Below, piece by piece: positions 7,157 through 15,637 of a stretch of 35,526 nucleotides of DNA. Position 1 is the first letter of the stretch. The number at the start of each line of letters is the position of its first letter. A program made the position numbers and the translations under genes. The notes beneath the pieces were generated by a model. That model ran no database searches. It saw only the letters and a program-made list of their open reading frames with translations, and was not told where the DNA came from. The stretch comes from MGBC131033 sp910585655 (GTDB lineage Bacteria > Bacillota > Clostridia > Lachnospirales > Lachnospiraceae), in contig CATBCG010000022.1 in assembly GCA_949502025.1 (NCBI GenBank), positions 1 to 35,526 on the forward strand, in the 5' to 3' direction.

Positions 7157-7510
7157 ATGTCGGACAAACGGATTTTATGCATATCAAATGCTTACGAACA
7201 GAAATATTATCTGGGGGAAGCGTACCAGGGGCTGCCGGAGGCTATTTTAGAGGAGCTGCAGATTTTATGTGTGTTGTTTACAGAGGATGTAGGCGGAATC
7301 TTGACACTGGAGTATGAAGCGGATGGAAGTTTATATTTTCATACAGCGGCAGAGGAAGGGGATCTGCTCTATGACGAAATCGGAAGCGTGTTAAAAGTCA
7401 AGCAGATTCAACGGGAGCGACAGGAATTACTAGAGGCTTTAGAGTTGTATTACCGGATTTTTATATTGGGAAAAAGCCCGCAGGAAGCGGGAGTAGAAAT
7501 AGAGGAGTAA
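7157..7510 (+). CDS. DUF6145-like hypothetical protein
   Basis: A 117-residue acidic soluble protein (MSDKRILCISNAYEQKYYL...), without membrane segments or known catalytic motifs. It resembles the DUF6145 proteins found beside dusB in Lachnospiraceae, from memory rather than a search. GGGAGG lies 5 bases before the ATG at 7157; the ATG at 7154 is too close to it. The stop is 12 bases before dusB, so the two are very likely co-transcribed. Function unknown. Confidence 0.65.
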   Translation: MSDKRILCISNAYEQKYYLGEAYQGLPEAILEELQILCVLFTEDVGGILTLEYEADGSLYFHTAAEEGDLLYDEIGSVLKVKQIQRERQELLEALELYYRIFILGKSPQEAGVEIEE

Positions 7511-7522
7511 ACGGAGGCGGAA

Positions 7523-8497
7523 ATGGAATTTAAAATCGGCAGTGTAACCATTCCCGGAAACGTTGTATTAGCGCCAATGGCAGGCATTACAGACCTGCCA
7601 TTTCGTCTGCTTTGCAAAGAAAAGGGTGCGGATTATCTGTATACGGAAATGGTCAGTGCAAAGGGAATTTATTATAACAATAAAAATACAGAAGCCTTGC
7701 TGCAGGTGCTGCCACAGGAACGTCCGGTAGCGTTGCAGTTATTTGGAGAGGATCCGGTAATTTTAGCGGAGATGGCAAAGCGGATCGAGGAGCGGGAGTT
7801 TGACGTATTAGACCTTAATATGGGCTGCCCGGTTCCAAAAGTGGTCAACAACCAAGAAGGTTCCGCTCTGATGCGACAGCCAAAGCGGGTAGGGGAGATT
7901 GTAGCGGCGGTCAGTAAAGCGATTCAAAAACCCGTGACGGTTAAGATCCGGAAAGGTTTTACCAAAGAAGAAGTAAATGCTGTAGAAATCGCAAAAATCA
8001 TTGAGGAATCCGGCGGCGCGGCAGTCGCGGTGCATGGGCGAACAAGAGAACAATATTACAGCGGACAGGCGGATTGGGATATCATTCGCCAGGTCAAAGA
8101 AGCAGTTTCTATTCCAGTGATTGGCAACGGAGATGTCTGCAGTCCTCAGGATGTGCTACGGATGGAACAGGAGACAGGGTGCGATGCAGTGATGATAGGA
8201 CGCGGAGTCAGAGGGAATCCGTGGCTGTTTGAGCAAATCCGGGCTTTCCGCAAAAGCGGCAAACTCCCGTCAAAACCTAAAGCCGAGGAAGTAGCCGAAA
8301 TGGTGCTGCGTCATGCCGCTCTTCAGATCCAATGGAAGGGAGAGTTTGTTGGTATCCGGGAGATGAGAAAGCATGTGGCGTGGTATACCGCCGGGTATCC
8401 ACATTCCTCCAGGCTGCGCGGCAGAGTCAATGAAATCGAGGAAATGGATAGTTTAAGGCGGTTGATGGAGGAATTTGTAGCAAACTCAAATTCCTAA
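7523..8497 (+). CDS. dusB: tRNA-dihydrouridine synthase B
   Basis: A 324-residue FMN-dependent enzyme that reduces specific uridines of tRNA to dihydrouridine with NADPH. The TIM-barrel start VVLAPMAGITDLPFR, the catalytic cysteine C102 in NMGCPVPKV, the RKGF strand, VHGRTREQYYSG and the FMN-phosphate site VMIGRGVRGNPW are all present. Length and motifs match DusB (TIGR00737 type). It is the last gene of its cluster, and its final 12 bases overlap the end of the convergent phosphofructokinase gene. A second Dus paralogue lies at 21900-22865. Confidence 0.93.
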   Translation: MEFKIGSVTIPGNVVLAPMAGITDLPFRLLCKEKGADYLYTEMVSAKGIYYNNKNTEALLQVLPQERPVALQLFGEDPVILAEMAKRIEEREFDVLDLNMGCPVPKVVNNQEGSALMRQPKRVGEIVAAVSKAIQKPVTVKIRKGFTKEEVNAVEIAKIIEESGGAAVAVHGRTREQYYSGQADWDIIRQVKEAVSIPVIGNGDVCSPQDVLRMEQETGCDAVMIGRGVRGNPWLFEQIRAFRKSGKLPSKPKAEEVAEMVLRHAALQIQWKGEFVGIREMRKHVAWYTAGYPHSSRLRGRVNEIEEMDSLRRLMEEFVANSNS

Positions 8498-9736
8498 TAA
8501 ATGGTGAACCGATGGAAAGACCGGAAGTCCGTTTTCCCAGCTTGGGACAGGCTGCGGCGTTCCCTGAATCAAAGGACGGGCATATTGGATAAAGTCGTTG
8601 GTAACGTCGTTTCCTGCTTCGTTGATCCAATCGGCAGGAACGTTTTTTTCCTGATTGGCAATTTCACCTAAAGGAGCATAGGCAATCTGAATCTGGTAGG
8701 GGGTATTAGACAGCCGTTTGAGGATTGGAATCTGACCGCTTCTACCTTCTAAGGCTCCGTTAAAAGCAGCTTCTCCAAGACAAAAGCTTTCGTCTAAATC
8801 GGTAGCAGACGCAAGATGGGCAGCGCAGCGTTGGAGAATATTTAGTTCTACCGAGCGTACTTTGCAGCCGATCTTTGAGGCGACCAAATGTTCCAGACAC
8901 TTTCCGGCTCCGTTTAGAGCAGCATGTCCAAATTGATCTTTTGCCGTCGTATCCGCGCTGACATAGCTACCATTGGCATAGCGGATGCCTTCCGATACAG
9001 CGACTACGACATGTCTTTGCCGGGAAAGGAGGCGTTTGACATCGGATAGAAAAGCTTCGTCAGAAAAGCTTCGTTCCGGCAGATAAATCAAATGCGGCGC
9101 CGGTGAATCTTTGGTTCTGGCAAGGGCGGAAGCAGCAGTCAGCCAACCGGCGTCTCGTCCCATGATTTCAAGAATCAGAACGCTTGGGGTATTGTAGATA
9201 TAGGTATCATAAGCCATTTCCAGTACCGAAACTGCGATATAGCGCGCAGCAGAGCCATAACCTGGGGCATGGTCAGTTGCCGGAAGATCGTTGTCGATGG
9301 TTTTTGGTACGCCTATAAAGTGGATAGGGGAATGGTGAAGTTCTCCATAATGGCTGAGTTTCTTTATAGTATCCATGGAGTCATTGCCGCCGATATAGAA
9401 AAAGAAGCCGATTTGAAGGCGGTTTAACACATCAAAAATCGTTTTGTAGTCCTCAGAAGGCGTATCCGGATCGGAAAGCTTATAGCGGCAGGAGCCTAAA
9501 TACATAGCTGGGCTGTGTTTTAAGGCAAGCAGGGAATCGGAGTCTGCCGAAAAAAGGGTATCCAGATCTAGGAATCGTTCGGAAAGAACCCCCTGGATTC
9601 CATTGAGCGCTCCATAGATCCGCTTGATACGTCCGGATCTTCTGGCAGCAGAAAGGATTCCGGCAAGACTGGCGTTGATAGCGGTCGTAGAACCGCCAGA
9701 CTGTGCGATAAGACAGTTGTGGTACTGGATTGACAT
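8486..9736 (-). CDS. 6-phosphofructokinase, PPi-dependent type
   Basis: A 416-residue PFK-family protein. It phosphorylates fructose 6-phosphate to fructose 1,6-bisphosphate in glycolysis. Two signature sites read GGNDS (116-120) and PKTIDND (144-150). ATP-dependent bacterial PFK has GGDGS and PGTIDND; the Asp and Lys replacements are the established marks of pyrophosphate-dependent enzymes, so PPi is the likely phosphoryl donor and the reaction would be reversible. The substrate region (MGRDAGWLTAASALA) is intact. TTTGGAGGAA precedes the ATG. It has its own promoter, runs opposite to engB, and its 3' end overlaps dusB. Confidence 0.88.
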   Translation of the reverse strand: MSIQYHNCLIAQSGGSTTAINASLAGILSAARRSGRIKRIYGALNGIQGVLSERFLDLDTLFSADSDSLLALKHSPAMYLGSCRYKLSDPDTPSEDYKTIFDVLNRLQIGFFFYIGGNDSMDTIKKLSHYGELHHSPIHFIGVPKTIDNDLPATDHAPGYGSAARYIAVSVLEMAYDTYIYNTPSVLILEIMGRDAGWLTAASALARTKDSPAPHLIYLPERSFSDEAFLSDVKRLLSRQRHVVVAVSEGIRYANGSYVSADTTAKDQFGHAALNGAGKCLEHLVASKIGCKVRSVELNILQRCAAHLASATDLDESFCLGEAAFNGALEGRSGQIPILKRLSNTPYQIQIAYAPLGEIANQEKNVPADWINEAGNDVTNDFIQYARPLIQGTPQPVPSWENGLPVFPSVHHLLGI

Positions 9737-9792
9737 AAAGAAATTCCTCCAAATTTATAATAGTTAAAAAATTTTTTATATGATACGAGGCT

Positions 9793-9821
9793 ATCTTAGC
9801 AGAAGAGAGGAAAAAAAGCAA
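9793..9821 (-). promoter_or_regulatory. Promoter of the phosphofructokinase gene
   Basis: On the minus strand TTGCTT (9821-9816), 17 bases, TAAGAT (9798-9793). The leader would be about 50 bases. Confidence 0.5.
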
Positions 9822-9852
9822 GAAAAAAGCAAGCAAAAATAAAGGAAAGGGT

Positions 9853-10500
9853 ATGATGAGAATGAAAATAAAATCGGTGGCGTTAGAAACTGTAGTAGGA
9901 ATTACCAGTAAACTGCCGGAGCATAGTCTGCCGGAAATTGCCTTTGCCGGGAAATCAAATGTGGGGAAATCGTCGTTAATCAATGCTTTACTCAACCGAA
10001 AGGCTCTGGCTAGAACTTCCTCTCAGCCAGGAAAAACACAGACGATCAATTTTTACAATATCAACGAAAGCTTCTATTTTGTGGATTTGCCAGGGTATGG
10101 GTATGCTAAAGTATCACAGGAAATCAGAGAGAAATGGGGGAAGATGATCGAACGCTATTTAAAGCAGTCCAAGGTGTTGAAGCTGGTATGTTTGTTGGTG
10201 GATATCCGCCACGCACCCTCAGAAAATGATAAAATCATGTATGAGTGGATTGTATACCAGGGCTATCAGCCGGTAATTCTGGCTACAAAATTAGATAAAA
10301 TCAAACGAAGCGCAAGGGAAAAGCAAATAAAGCTGATAAGAGAGAGCTTAGGAGCCACAAAAGAAACGGTGATTCTGCCGTTTTCCGCGGAAACCAAACA
10401 GGGAAGGGAAGAGGTCTGGCAGTTGATTTGCCAAAAACTAGAACCTGCTTCTGTACCAAACCAGGCAGAGTCAGAAACCAATGTACCAGACCAGAAATAA
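9853..10500 (+). CDS. engB: Ribosome biogenesis GTPase EngB (YsxC/YihA)
   Basis: A 215-residue TRAFAC-class GTPase needed for large ribosomal subunit assembly. G1 is GKSNVGKSS, the G2 threonine lies in KTQTINFY, G3 is DLPGYG and G4 is TKLDK; the order and length fit EngB. The C-terminus has an extra polar tail of about 15 residues. AAAGGA lies 6 bases before the first ATG (9853); ATGs at 9856 and 9862 are alternatives. It is divergent from the phosphofructokinase and appears monocistronic. A possible promoter is a TTGACA at 9730-9735 with a poorly spaced AT-rich -10. Confidence 0.93.
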   Translation: MMRMKIKSVALETVVGITSKLPEHSLPEIAFAGKSNVGKSSLINALLNRKALARTSSQPGKTQTINFYNINESFYFVDLPGYGYAKVSQEIREKWGKMIERYLKQSKVLKLVCLLVDIRHAPSENDKIMYEWIVYQGYQPVILATKLDKIKRSAREKQIKLIRESLGATKETVILPFSAETKQGREEVWQLICQKLEPASVPNQAESETNVPDQK

Positions 10501-10517
10501 TGTTTTTCCCTAGATAG

Positions 10518-11063
10518 TTAGGGCTTCTCGGGAGTATCGGCAGGAGTCTTAACAAGCCATTCTAGCAGCCTGGCATAGACGTCCTGGTTTTGTTTGTGCC
10601 AGGAATTACAGATTTGGATAGCGGTTTCTTCTGACGGGACAGCCAGAGAAAAATCCAAAAGCATACTGTCCCGTTCCAATATCCGGCAGCGTACAACAAA
10701 TTCTCCCTTTTTTTGCTCATAATAATCAACTGGCGTAGAAACCTCTGCCCGAAGCTGGTACTGGTTTTCCTGAAGAAAATGGAGAATGTCCTCTTTGATG
10801 GCATTGGATATTTTATCGCCGAAAAACAGCAAAGTATTTTTCCCTTCCTCGGTAATACGGAAATAAGAACTGTTGCGGATGGTTTCGGACTGGATCAAAT
10901 CGGCTTCTAACAGATCGGAGATTACCTGTTGGATTGTGAAATAATTGGTATATTCTTGTTCCAGCAAAAACCCGGAGATCTGCGCGTTGGTTAAGGGATA
11001 GTCCACTTGATCCAGAAAGTAGAGAATCATCAGCTTGTATAAGGTCATGGTATCGTTTTGCAT
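10518..11063 (-). CDS. DUF4364 family protein
   Basis: A 181-residue protein. The N-terminal 80 residues look like a winged helix (TLYKLMILYFLDQVDYPLTN..., FRITEEGKNTL), followed by an alpha/beta C-terminal part. This matches the DUF4364 family of Clostridia as I remember it; a DNA-binding or regulatory role is often assumed but not shown. TGGAGGTGTG precedes the ATG. It is the third gene of the minus-strand set with malic enzyme and the radical SAM gene, 32 bases behind the latter. Confidence 0.8.
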   Translation of the reverse strand: MQNDTMTLYKLMILYFLDQVDYPLTNAQISGFLLEQEYTNYFTIQQVISDLLEADLIQSETIRNSSYFRITEEGKNTLLFFGDKISNAIKEDILHFLQENQYQLRAEVSTPVDYYEQKKGEFVVRCRILERDSMLLDFSLAVPSEETAIQICNSWHKQNQDVYARLLEWLVKTPADTPEKP

Positions 11064-11095
11064 GACACACCTCCATAATGAGATAAGCTAAGCCG

Positions 11096-12085
11096 CTAAG
11101 TTGGTCGTGTAAAGCACTTTCCCTGCCAGATATCCTGCGTTTTTAGTGCCTGTCGGATATGGTTGAACACCTGCTTTTTATGAAGGCTCCAGTGGGGAGC
11201 GAGCAGTAGAGACCGAGGGGCGTCTCCGGTAATGCGGTGGACGATAGTGGAGGGAGAAAGCGCCGCCAGACAAGACAGCAGGCAATCAATATATTCCTCT
11301 TCTGAAAGGATATGCAGCTTGTCCCATTCTAATGACAAATCTGTACCAGAAAGAACATGAAGAAGCTGAAATTTGACTCCCTGAATCGGAAATTGGTTTA
11401 TATAGTGTACGGATGCTGTCATATCAGATAGTGTTTCCCCTTTTAATCCTAAAATCAAATGGACGATAATATCAAGAGAACGTTTTTCCAGCCGCCGGAG
11501 CGCTTGTTCAAACACGGCGTTGTCATAGCCTCGGCGCAGCCAGTGGGCGGTGGACTCCTGCGCAGTTTGCAGACCAAGCTCGACCCAGACCGGTTTTTGC
11601 TGGTTTAGCTCTGCCAGCAGGTCGCATATTTCTTCCGAAAGGCAGTCCGGTCGGGTGGCAATCGATAAAACAGCTACTTCCGGATGACGAATAGCAGGTA
11701 GGAAGCGTTCTTTTAACCAGCTTATCGAATCGGATCCTTTTGGCGGATACGTATTGGTATAAGCCTGGAAATAAGCGATATAAGAGGGAGCAGAAGAGGA
11801 GGATACCTTGTGAGCAATCAAAGCTTTGGCAGTTTCTATTTGCTCGGCGATGGGCAAGTTACGATCAGAGGCATAGTCTCCGGAACCGCCGCGGCTGCAA
11901 AAAATGCAGCCACGGGTATCAAGAGTACCATCCCGGTTCGGACAGCTCATACCGCCGTCTAATGCCAGCTTATACAGCCGTCGTCCAAAAGTTTCCTTTA
12001 AATAATGTGCCAGGGTATAATACCGATCTTCTCCCCAACGCAATCCTCTCTCCTGCGAACAGGGCAGGACTTTTTTTTCTGCCAT
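11096..12085 (-). CDS. Radical SAM protein, TIGR01212 (YhcC/YtqA) family
   Basis: A 329-residue radical SAM enzyme. The iron-sulfur cluster cysteines are in CPNRDGT...GCIFC (C-x11-C-x2-C), the spacing typical of the YhcC/YtqA family rather than the usual CxxxCxxC. The later LGLQT, HLILGLKGET and FQLLHVLSGT motifs also fit. Its substrate is not established. The chosen ATG at 12085 follows the malic enzyme stop with one base between, giving tight coupling; the ATG at 12115 would overlap that gene by 29 bases and lacks a ribosome site. Confidence 0.88.
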   Translation of the reverse strand: MAEKKVLPCSQERGLRWGEDRYYTLAHYLKETFGRRLYKLALDGGMSCPNRDGTLDTRGCIFCSRGGSGDYASDRNLPIAEQIETAKALIAHKVSSSSAPSYIAYFQAYTNTYPPKGSDSISWLKERFLPAIRHPEVAVLSIATRPDCLSEEICDLLAELNQQKPVWVELGLQTAQESTAHWLRRGYDNAVFEQALRRLEKRSLDIIVHLILGLKGETLSDMTASVHYINQFPIQGVKFQLLHVLSGTDLSLEWDKLHILSEEEYIDCLLSCLAALSPSTIVHRITGDAPRSLLLAPHWSLHKKQVFNHIRQALKTQDIWQGKCFTRPT

Positions 12086-12086
12086 C

Positions 12087-13235
12087 TTAAATGTGCGCCT
12101 TGACCGCAGCGGCAACTACTTTGGCAACATCCGGATGAAATGGTTCCGGCATAATATTATCCTCGTTTAAATCCTCGTCCTTTACCAGCCCGGCAATCGC
12201 AACGGCGGCTGCCAGTTTCATTTCTTCAGTAATTTGTTCGGCGCGTCCTTCCAATGCCCCTTTGAAAATACCAGGGAAGGCAACAACATTGTTGACCTGG
12301 TTTGGAAAATCGCTCCGACCTGTGCCAACGACGCGGGCGCCGGCTTTTTTTGCCAGATCCGGCATGATTTCCGGTACTGGATTAGCCATGGCAAACAGGA
12401 TAGCATCCGGTGCCATAGAAGCTACCATTTCCTCGGATACAATACCAGGGGCGGAAACGCCGACAAAGATATCCGCGCCTTTCATAGCATCTGCCAGTGT
12501 CCCGGTTTGCCCCTCCAGGTTGGTGACGTCCATCATCTGGCGCTGCATCCAATTTAAGTCCGGGGTAGCTTTGGAAAGAATACCAGATTTGTCACAGAGA
12601 AGCAGATGAGGGAAGCCATAGCGCAACAAGAGCTTGGCGATAGCGATTCCGGCAGAACCGGCGCCGTTTACGACGATTCGGCAATCCTCCATATGTTTGC
12701 CGGTTACTTTAAGGGCATTGATAATGCCTGCCAGTACGACGATAGCCGTACCATGCTGATCATCATGGAAAACCGGAATATGCAGCCGTTCTTTTAACCG
12801 GGTTTCGATTTCAAAGCAACGAGGAGCTGAAATATCTTCTAAGTTGATACCTCCGAAAGCCGGCGCAATCCGTACGACGGTTTCGATGATTTCTTCGGTG
12901 TCCTGAGTATCAAGACAAATCGGAAAAGCATTGACGCCGCCGAATTCCTTAAATAAAACCGCCTTGCCCTCCATGACCGGCATGGCGGCGGCAGCTCCAA
13001 TATTGCCCAGCCCTAAAACGGCGCTGCCGTCGGAAACTACAGCTACCGTATTGGATTTGATCGTATATTCGTAGGCGGTCTCCGGATGTTCGGCAATTAC
13101 CTTGCAAGGCTCTGCCACCCCAGGAGTGTAGGCGACAGCTAAATCCTCACGGGAAGCTACCGGGCATTTTGCCGTCAGTTCCAGCTTTCCTCCCCATTCC
13201 TTATGTAACCGAAGTGCCTGTTCTTTGTTATCCAT
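12087..13235 (-). CDS. NAD-type malic enzyme
   Basis: A 382-residue short bacterial malic enzyme, which oxidatively decarboxylates malate to pyruvate. Catalytic Tyr lies in AYTPGVAEPC and the catalytic Lys in MEGKAVLFK. Metal ligands lie in EDISAPRCFEIE and HDDQHGTA, and the dinucleotide fold is NGAGSAGIAIAKLL. The C-terminal phosphotransacetylase domain of long malic enzymes is absent. Cofactor preference cannot be fixed from sequence by eye. GGAGGGATT precedes the ATG. It is the first gene of a three-gene minus-strand operon with a near-consensus promoter, divergent from rho. Confidence 0.93.
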   Translation of the reverse strand: MDNKEQALRLHKEWGGKLELTAKCPVASREDLAVAYTPGVAEPCKVIAEHPETAYEYTIKSNTVAVVSDGSAVLGLGNIGAAAAMPVMEGKAVLFKEFGGVNAFPICLDTQDTEEIIETVVRIAPAFGGINLEDISAPRCFEIETRLKERLHIPVFHDDQHGTAIVVLAGIINALKVTGKHMEDCRIVVNGAGSAGIAIAKLLLRYGFPHLLLCDKSGILSKATPDLNWMQRQMMDVTNLEGQTGTLADAMKGADIFVGVSAPGIVSEEMVASMAPDAILFAMANPVPEIMPDLAKKAGARVVGTGRSDFPNQVNNVVAFPGIFKGALEGRAEQITEEMKLAAAVAIAGLVKDEDLNEDNIMPEPFHPDVAKVVAAAVKAHI

Positions 13236-13268
13236 AAGATGAATCCCTCCATTCGTAAAATTAGGATA

Positions 13269-13297
13269 ATCATATCATTTGAGAAATAGGAAGTCAA
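13269..13297 (-). promoter_or_regulatory. Promoter of the malic enzyme operon
   Basis: On the minus strand TTGACT (13297-13292), 17 bases, TATGAT (13274-13269) with extended TGA. One of the strongest promoter matches in the window. Confidence 0.75.
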
Positions 13298-13337
13298 GAA
13301 AACAGGAAAGAACATTTTCCAAAAAATAATATAAATC

Positions 13338-13366
13338 TTGAAAGTAATAAAAAATAGTGGTATATT
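13338..13366 (+). promoter_or_regulatory. Promoter of rho
   Basis: TTGAAA (13338-13343), 17 bases, TATATT (13361-13366) with extended TGG. It leaves a leader of about 130 bases before rho, long enough for autoregulation by Rho, although no specific leader element was recognised. Confidence 0.65.
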
Positions 13367-13501
13367 GAAAAGGAATAAAGAATTTTGCATCATTCTTTCA
13401 GGATAAATCGCGAGATCGTCGGACACTTCGTCAGATATCCCTATTAGCAGAGCCAAAGGATGCCAACTGTTGTCGGAATGGAAAAGTAAAGGAGAAAACG
13501 T

Positions 13502-15142
13502 ATGGATTATGAAAGTATGTCAAAAGAAGCATTGAAGAAACTTGCAAAAGAAAAGAACATGAAAGGGTATTCCACTATGACAAAGCCGCAGTTGGTGGAA
13601 CTGCTAAAGGCAAACGAGAATACTGCGTCTGTTTTGGCAGCGCCGCAAAGTGCTGGTGTCAAAGAACCAAAGACAGGACGGGAAGAAACAGGAAGACGGG
13701 AGAGCGTCAGACGAGAGCCAACGAGAACGCAGAGCTATTCAGGAAGCCGCGGAAGTCAGACCAAACCAGTCAGAACAGAGCAGAACGCTAAACCAAGCCA
13801 GCCGCAGGGGCAGATTGCCAGGCAGGAAGCCCGTACAGAGACAGGTGGAAGCGAGCCGTCCAGATTAGAACAGCCGCGTCCGGAATATACCAGAACAGAG
13901 CCAAACCGAAGCGAACATAGCCGGAATGAGCCGGAGAGCCAGCCGCAGAGCGAGCAGCGACCAGTACGGCGCAATTATATCCCAGAAGAGCCTTCCGAAA
14001 TTGCCGCTTTAGACAGTGGTGAGACAAAAGAGGGAATTTTAGAGGTAATGTCAGATGGCTACGGCTTTATCCGCTGCGACAATTACCTGCCGGGGGAAAA
14101 CGACGTCTATGTGTCGCCTGCCCAGATTCGCCGTTTTAATTTAAAAACAGGAGATATTATCATAGGAAATACACGGATTCGCAGCCAGAATGAAAAGTTC
14201 AGCGCTTTGCTGTATTTGAAGTCTGTCAATGGCTTCCATCCGTCTGATGCTGTGAGACGTCCTAAGTTTGAGGACTTGACTCCGATCTTCCCGAACCGGC
14301 GTCTGCGCTTAGAGACACAGGGAGAAAATGTCTTGGCAATGCGGATGGTAGACTTACTTTCTCCGATTGGCAAGGGACAAAGAGGAATGATTGTTTCCCA
14401 GCCAAAAGCAGGAAAAACAACGCTCTTAAAACAGGTAGCTCGTTCTATTACGAAAAATTATCCGGAAATGTATCTTCTGATTCTGTTGATTGATGAGCGT
14501 CCGGAGGAAGTAACTGATATGAAAGAATCCATTGAAGGGGAAAAGGTGGAGGTGATTTATTCTACCTTTGACGAGCTGCCGGAAAATCATAAAAGAGTTT
14601 CGGAAATGGTAATTGAGCGCGCCAAGCGTTTGGTGGAACATAAAAAAGACGTAGTGATTCTCTTAGATAGTATTACCCGACTGGCAAGAGCCTATAACCT
14701 TACTGTACAGCCAAGCGGACGTACGCTTTCGGGCGGCTTAGATCCGGCGGCGCTCCATATGCCGAAGCGCTTTTTCGGAGCTGCCAGAAATATGCGGGAG
14801 GGCGGAAGCCTGACGATTTTGGCAACGGCGCTGGTAGAGACCGGAAGCCGGATGGACGATGTGGTATTTGAAGAATTTAAGGGAACCGGCAATATGGAAA
14901 TTGTTTTAGACAGAGGATTGTCGGAAAAGAAAATTTTCCCGGCGATCGACTTGGCAAAGTCAAGCACCAGACGGGACGATCTGCTCTTTACTCAGGAAGA
15001 AGCCGCAGCCAACCTACTGATGAAGCGGGCGCTCAGCTCTTCCCGATCAGACGATGCGATGGAGAATATCATTAAAATTTTTAAAATTACCAAAAACAAC
15101 CATGATACAATTGAATATTTAAAGAAAAATAAGATTATTTAA
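13502..15142 (+). CDS. rho: Transcription termination factor Rho
   Basis: A 546-residue hexameric RNA helicase that ends transcription. Order: Rho N-terminal helical domain (about 5-38, MSKEALKKLAKEKNMKGYS), a disordered insert (about 45-165) rich in Arg, Glu, Pro, Ser and Gln, the cold-shock-like RNA-binding domain (GILEVMSDGYGFIR), then the RecA-type motor with P-loop PKAGKTT (K305), Walker B ILLDSITRLARAYN, and C-terminal RRDDLLFTQEE. The E. coli protein is about 420 residues; the excess is the insert. AAAGGAG precedes the ATG. It has its own promoter, and a second promoter follows for rpmE. Confidence 0.96.
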   Translation: MDYESMSKEALKKLAKEKNMKGYSTMTKPQLVELLKANENTASVLAAPQSAGVKEPKTGREETGRRESVRREPTRTQSYSGSRGSQTKPVRTEQNAKPSQPQGQIARQEARTETGGSEPSRLEQPRPEYTRTEPNRSEHSRNEPESQPQSEQRPVRRNYIPEEPSEIAALDSGETKEGILEVMSDGYGFIRCDNYLPGENDVYVSPAQIRRFNLKTGDIIIGNTRIRSQNEKFSALLYLKSVNGFHPSDAVRRPKFEDLTPIFPNRRLRLETQGENVLAMRMVDLLSPIGKGQRGMIVSQPKAGKTTLLKQVARSITKNYPEMYLLILLIDERPEEVTDMKESIEGEKVEVIYSTFDELPENHKRVSEMVIERAKRLVEHKKDVVILLDSITRLARAYNLTVQPSGRTLSGGLDPAALHMPKRFFGAARNMREGGSLTILATALVETGSRMDDVVFEEFKGTGNMEIVLDRGLSEKKIFPAIDLAKSSTRRDDLLFTQEEAAANLLMKRALSSSRSDDAMENIIKIFKITKNNHDTIEYLKKNKII

Positions 15143-15146
15143 GGGA

Positions 15147-15175
15147 TTGCTTTTTTGGACAGGGTATGCTATAAT
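15147..15175 (+). promoter_or_regulatory. Promoter of rpmE
   Basis: TTGCTT (15147-15152), 17 bases, TATAAT (15170-15175) with an extended TGC. It begins 5 bases after the rho stop codon, so rpmE is transcribed on its own. Confidence 0.75.
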
Positions 15176-15192
15176 CATAAAGCTGTTTGTTA

Positions 15193-15212
15193 GAATTGGC
15201 AAAATCCAATTC
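15193..15212 (+). promoter_or_regulatory. Hairpin in the L31 leader
   Basis: GAATTGG (15193-15199) is the exact inverse of CCAATTC (15206-15212), just inside the rpmE transcript and 25 bases before its start codon. It is a candidate ribosomal-protein autoregulatory leader; L31 leader motifs are known in Firmicutes, but I cannot check whether this fits them. Confidence 0.45.
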
Positions 15213-15237
15213 GAGTAGAAATCAGAGAGGTGAAATC

Positions 15238-15450
15238 ATGAGGGAAGGAATCCATCCAGAGTATTATCAGGCGAAGGTTGTCTGCAACTGCGGCAACGAG
15301 TTTGTGACAGGCTCTACGAAGAAGGATATTCACGTAGAAGTATGTTCCAAGTGCCATCCGTTCTATACAGGCCAGCAAAGGGCTGCCGCAGCGCGTGGTG
15401 CGATTGATAAGTTTAACCGTAGGTATGGCTTAAAACAGGAACAGAATTAG
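15238..15450 (+). CDS. rpmE: 50S ribosomal protein L31, zinc-binding form
   Basis: A 70-residue L31 beginning MREGIHPEYYQ. The zinc-ribbon cysteines are present (VCNCGN and VCSKCHPFYTG), so this is the zinc-containing form and not the zinc-free paralogue made under zinc limitation. AGAGAGGTGA precedes the ATG at 15238; the in-frame ATG at 15187 lies in the leader and is not credible. The gene sits between rho and the DUF1385 gene, a conserved order in Clostridia. Confidence 0.96.
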   Translation: MREGIHPEYYQAKVVCNCGNEFVTGSTKKDIHVEVCSKCHPFYTGQQRAAAARGAIDKFNRRYGLKQEQN

Positions 15451-15456
15451 AAAAAA

Positions 15457-15561
15457 CAGCAGCCGTTTGGCAGAAAAAGATAAAACGAAAGTCAAATGGC
15501 TGCTCCATTTACAAGTGCGGAAGAAAACAGGTTGAGGTTTTTAGAATCTCAACCTATTTTT
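15457..15561 (+). terminator. Tandem hairpins after rpmE, the second a terminator
   Basis: CAGCAGCCGTTTG (15457-15469) pairs with CAAATGGCTGCT (15493-15504) with one G.U. It has no T-run. Then AGGTTGAG (15529-15536) pairs with CTCAACCT (15548-15555) and is followed by ATTTTTG, a standard intrinsic terminator. Confidence 0.7.
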
Positions 15562-15637
15562 GAATATAGAAAGAAAGCGGCAGTGAGGGGAACCGGACTG
15601 TTGAGATTGAAATATGGGGGAAAGGTTAGGTGTCGAT

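Noticed and set aside
10507..10522. CCCTA / TAGGG hairpin between engB and the DUF4364 gene as a terminator
   Set aside because: The stem is only 5 bases, and the T-run is on the wrong side for either converging transcript.
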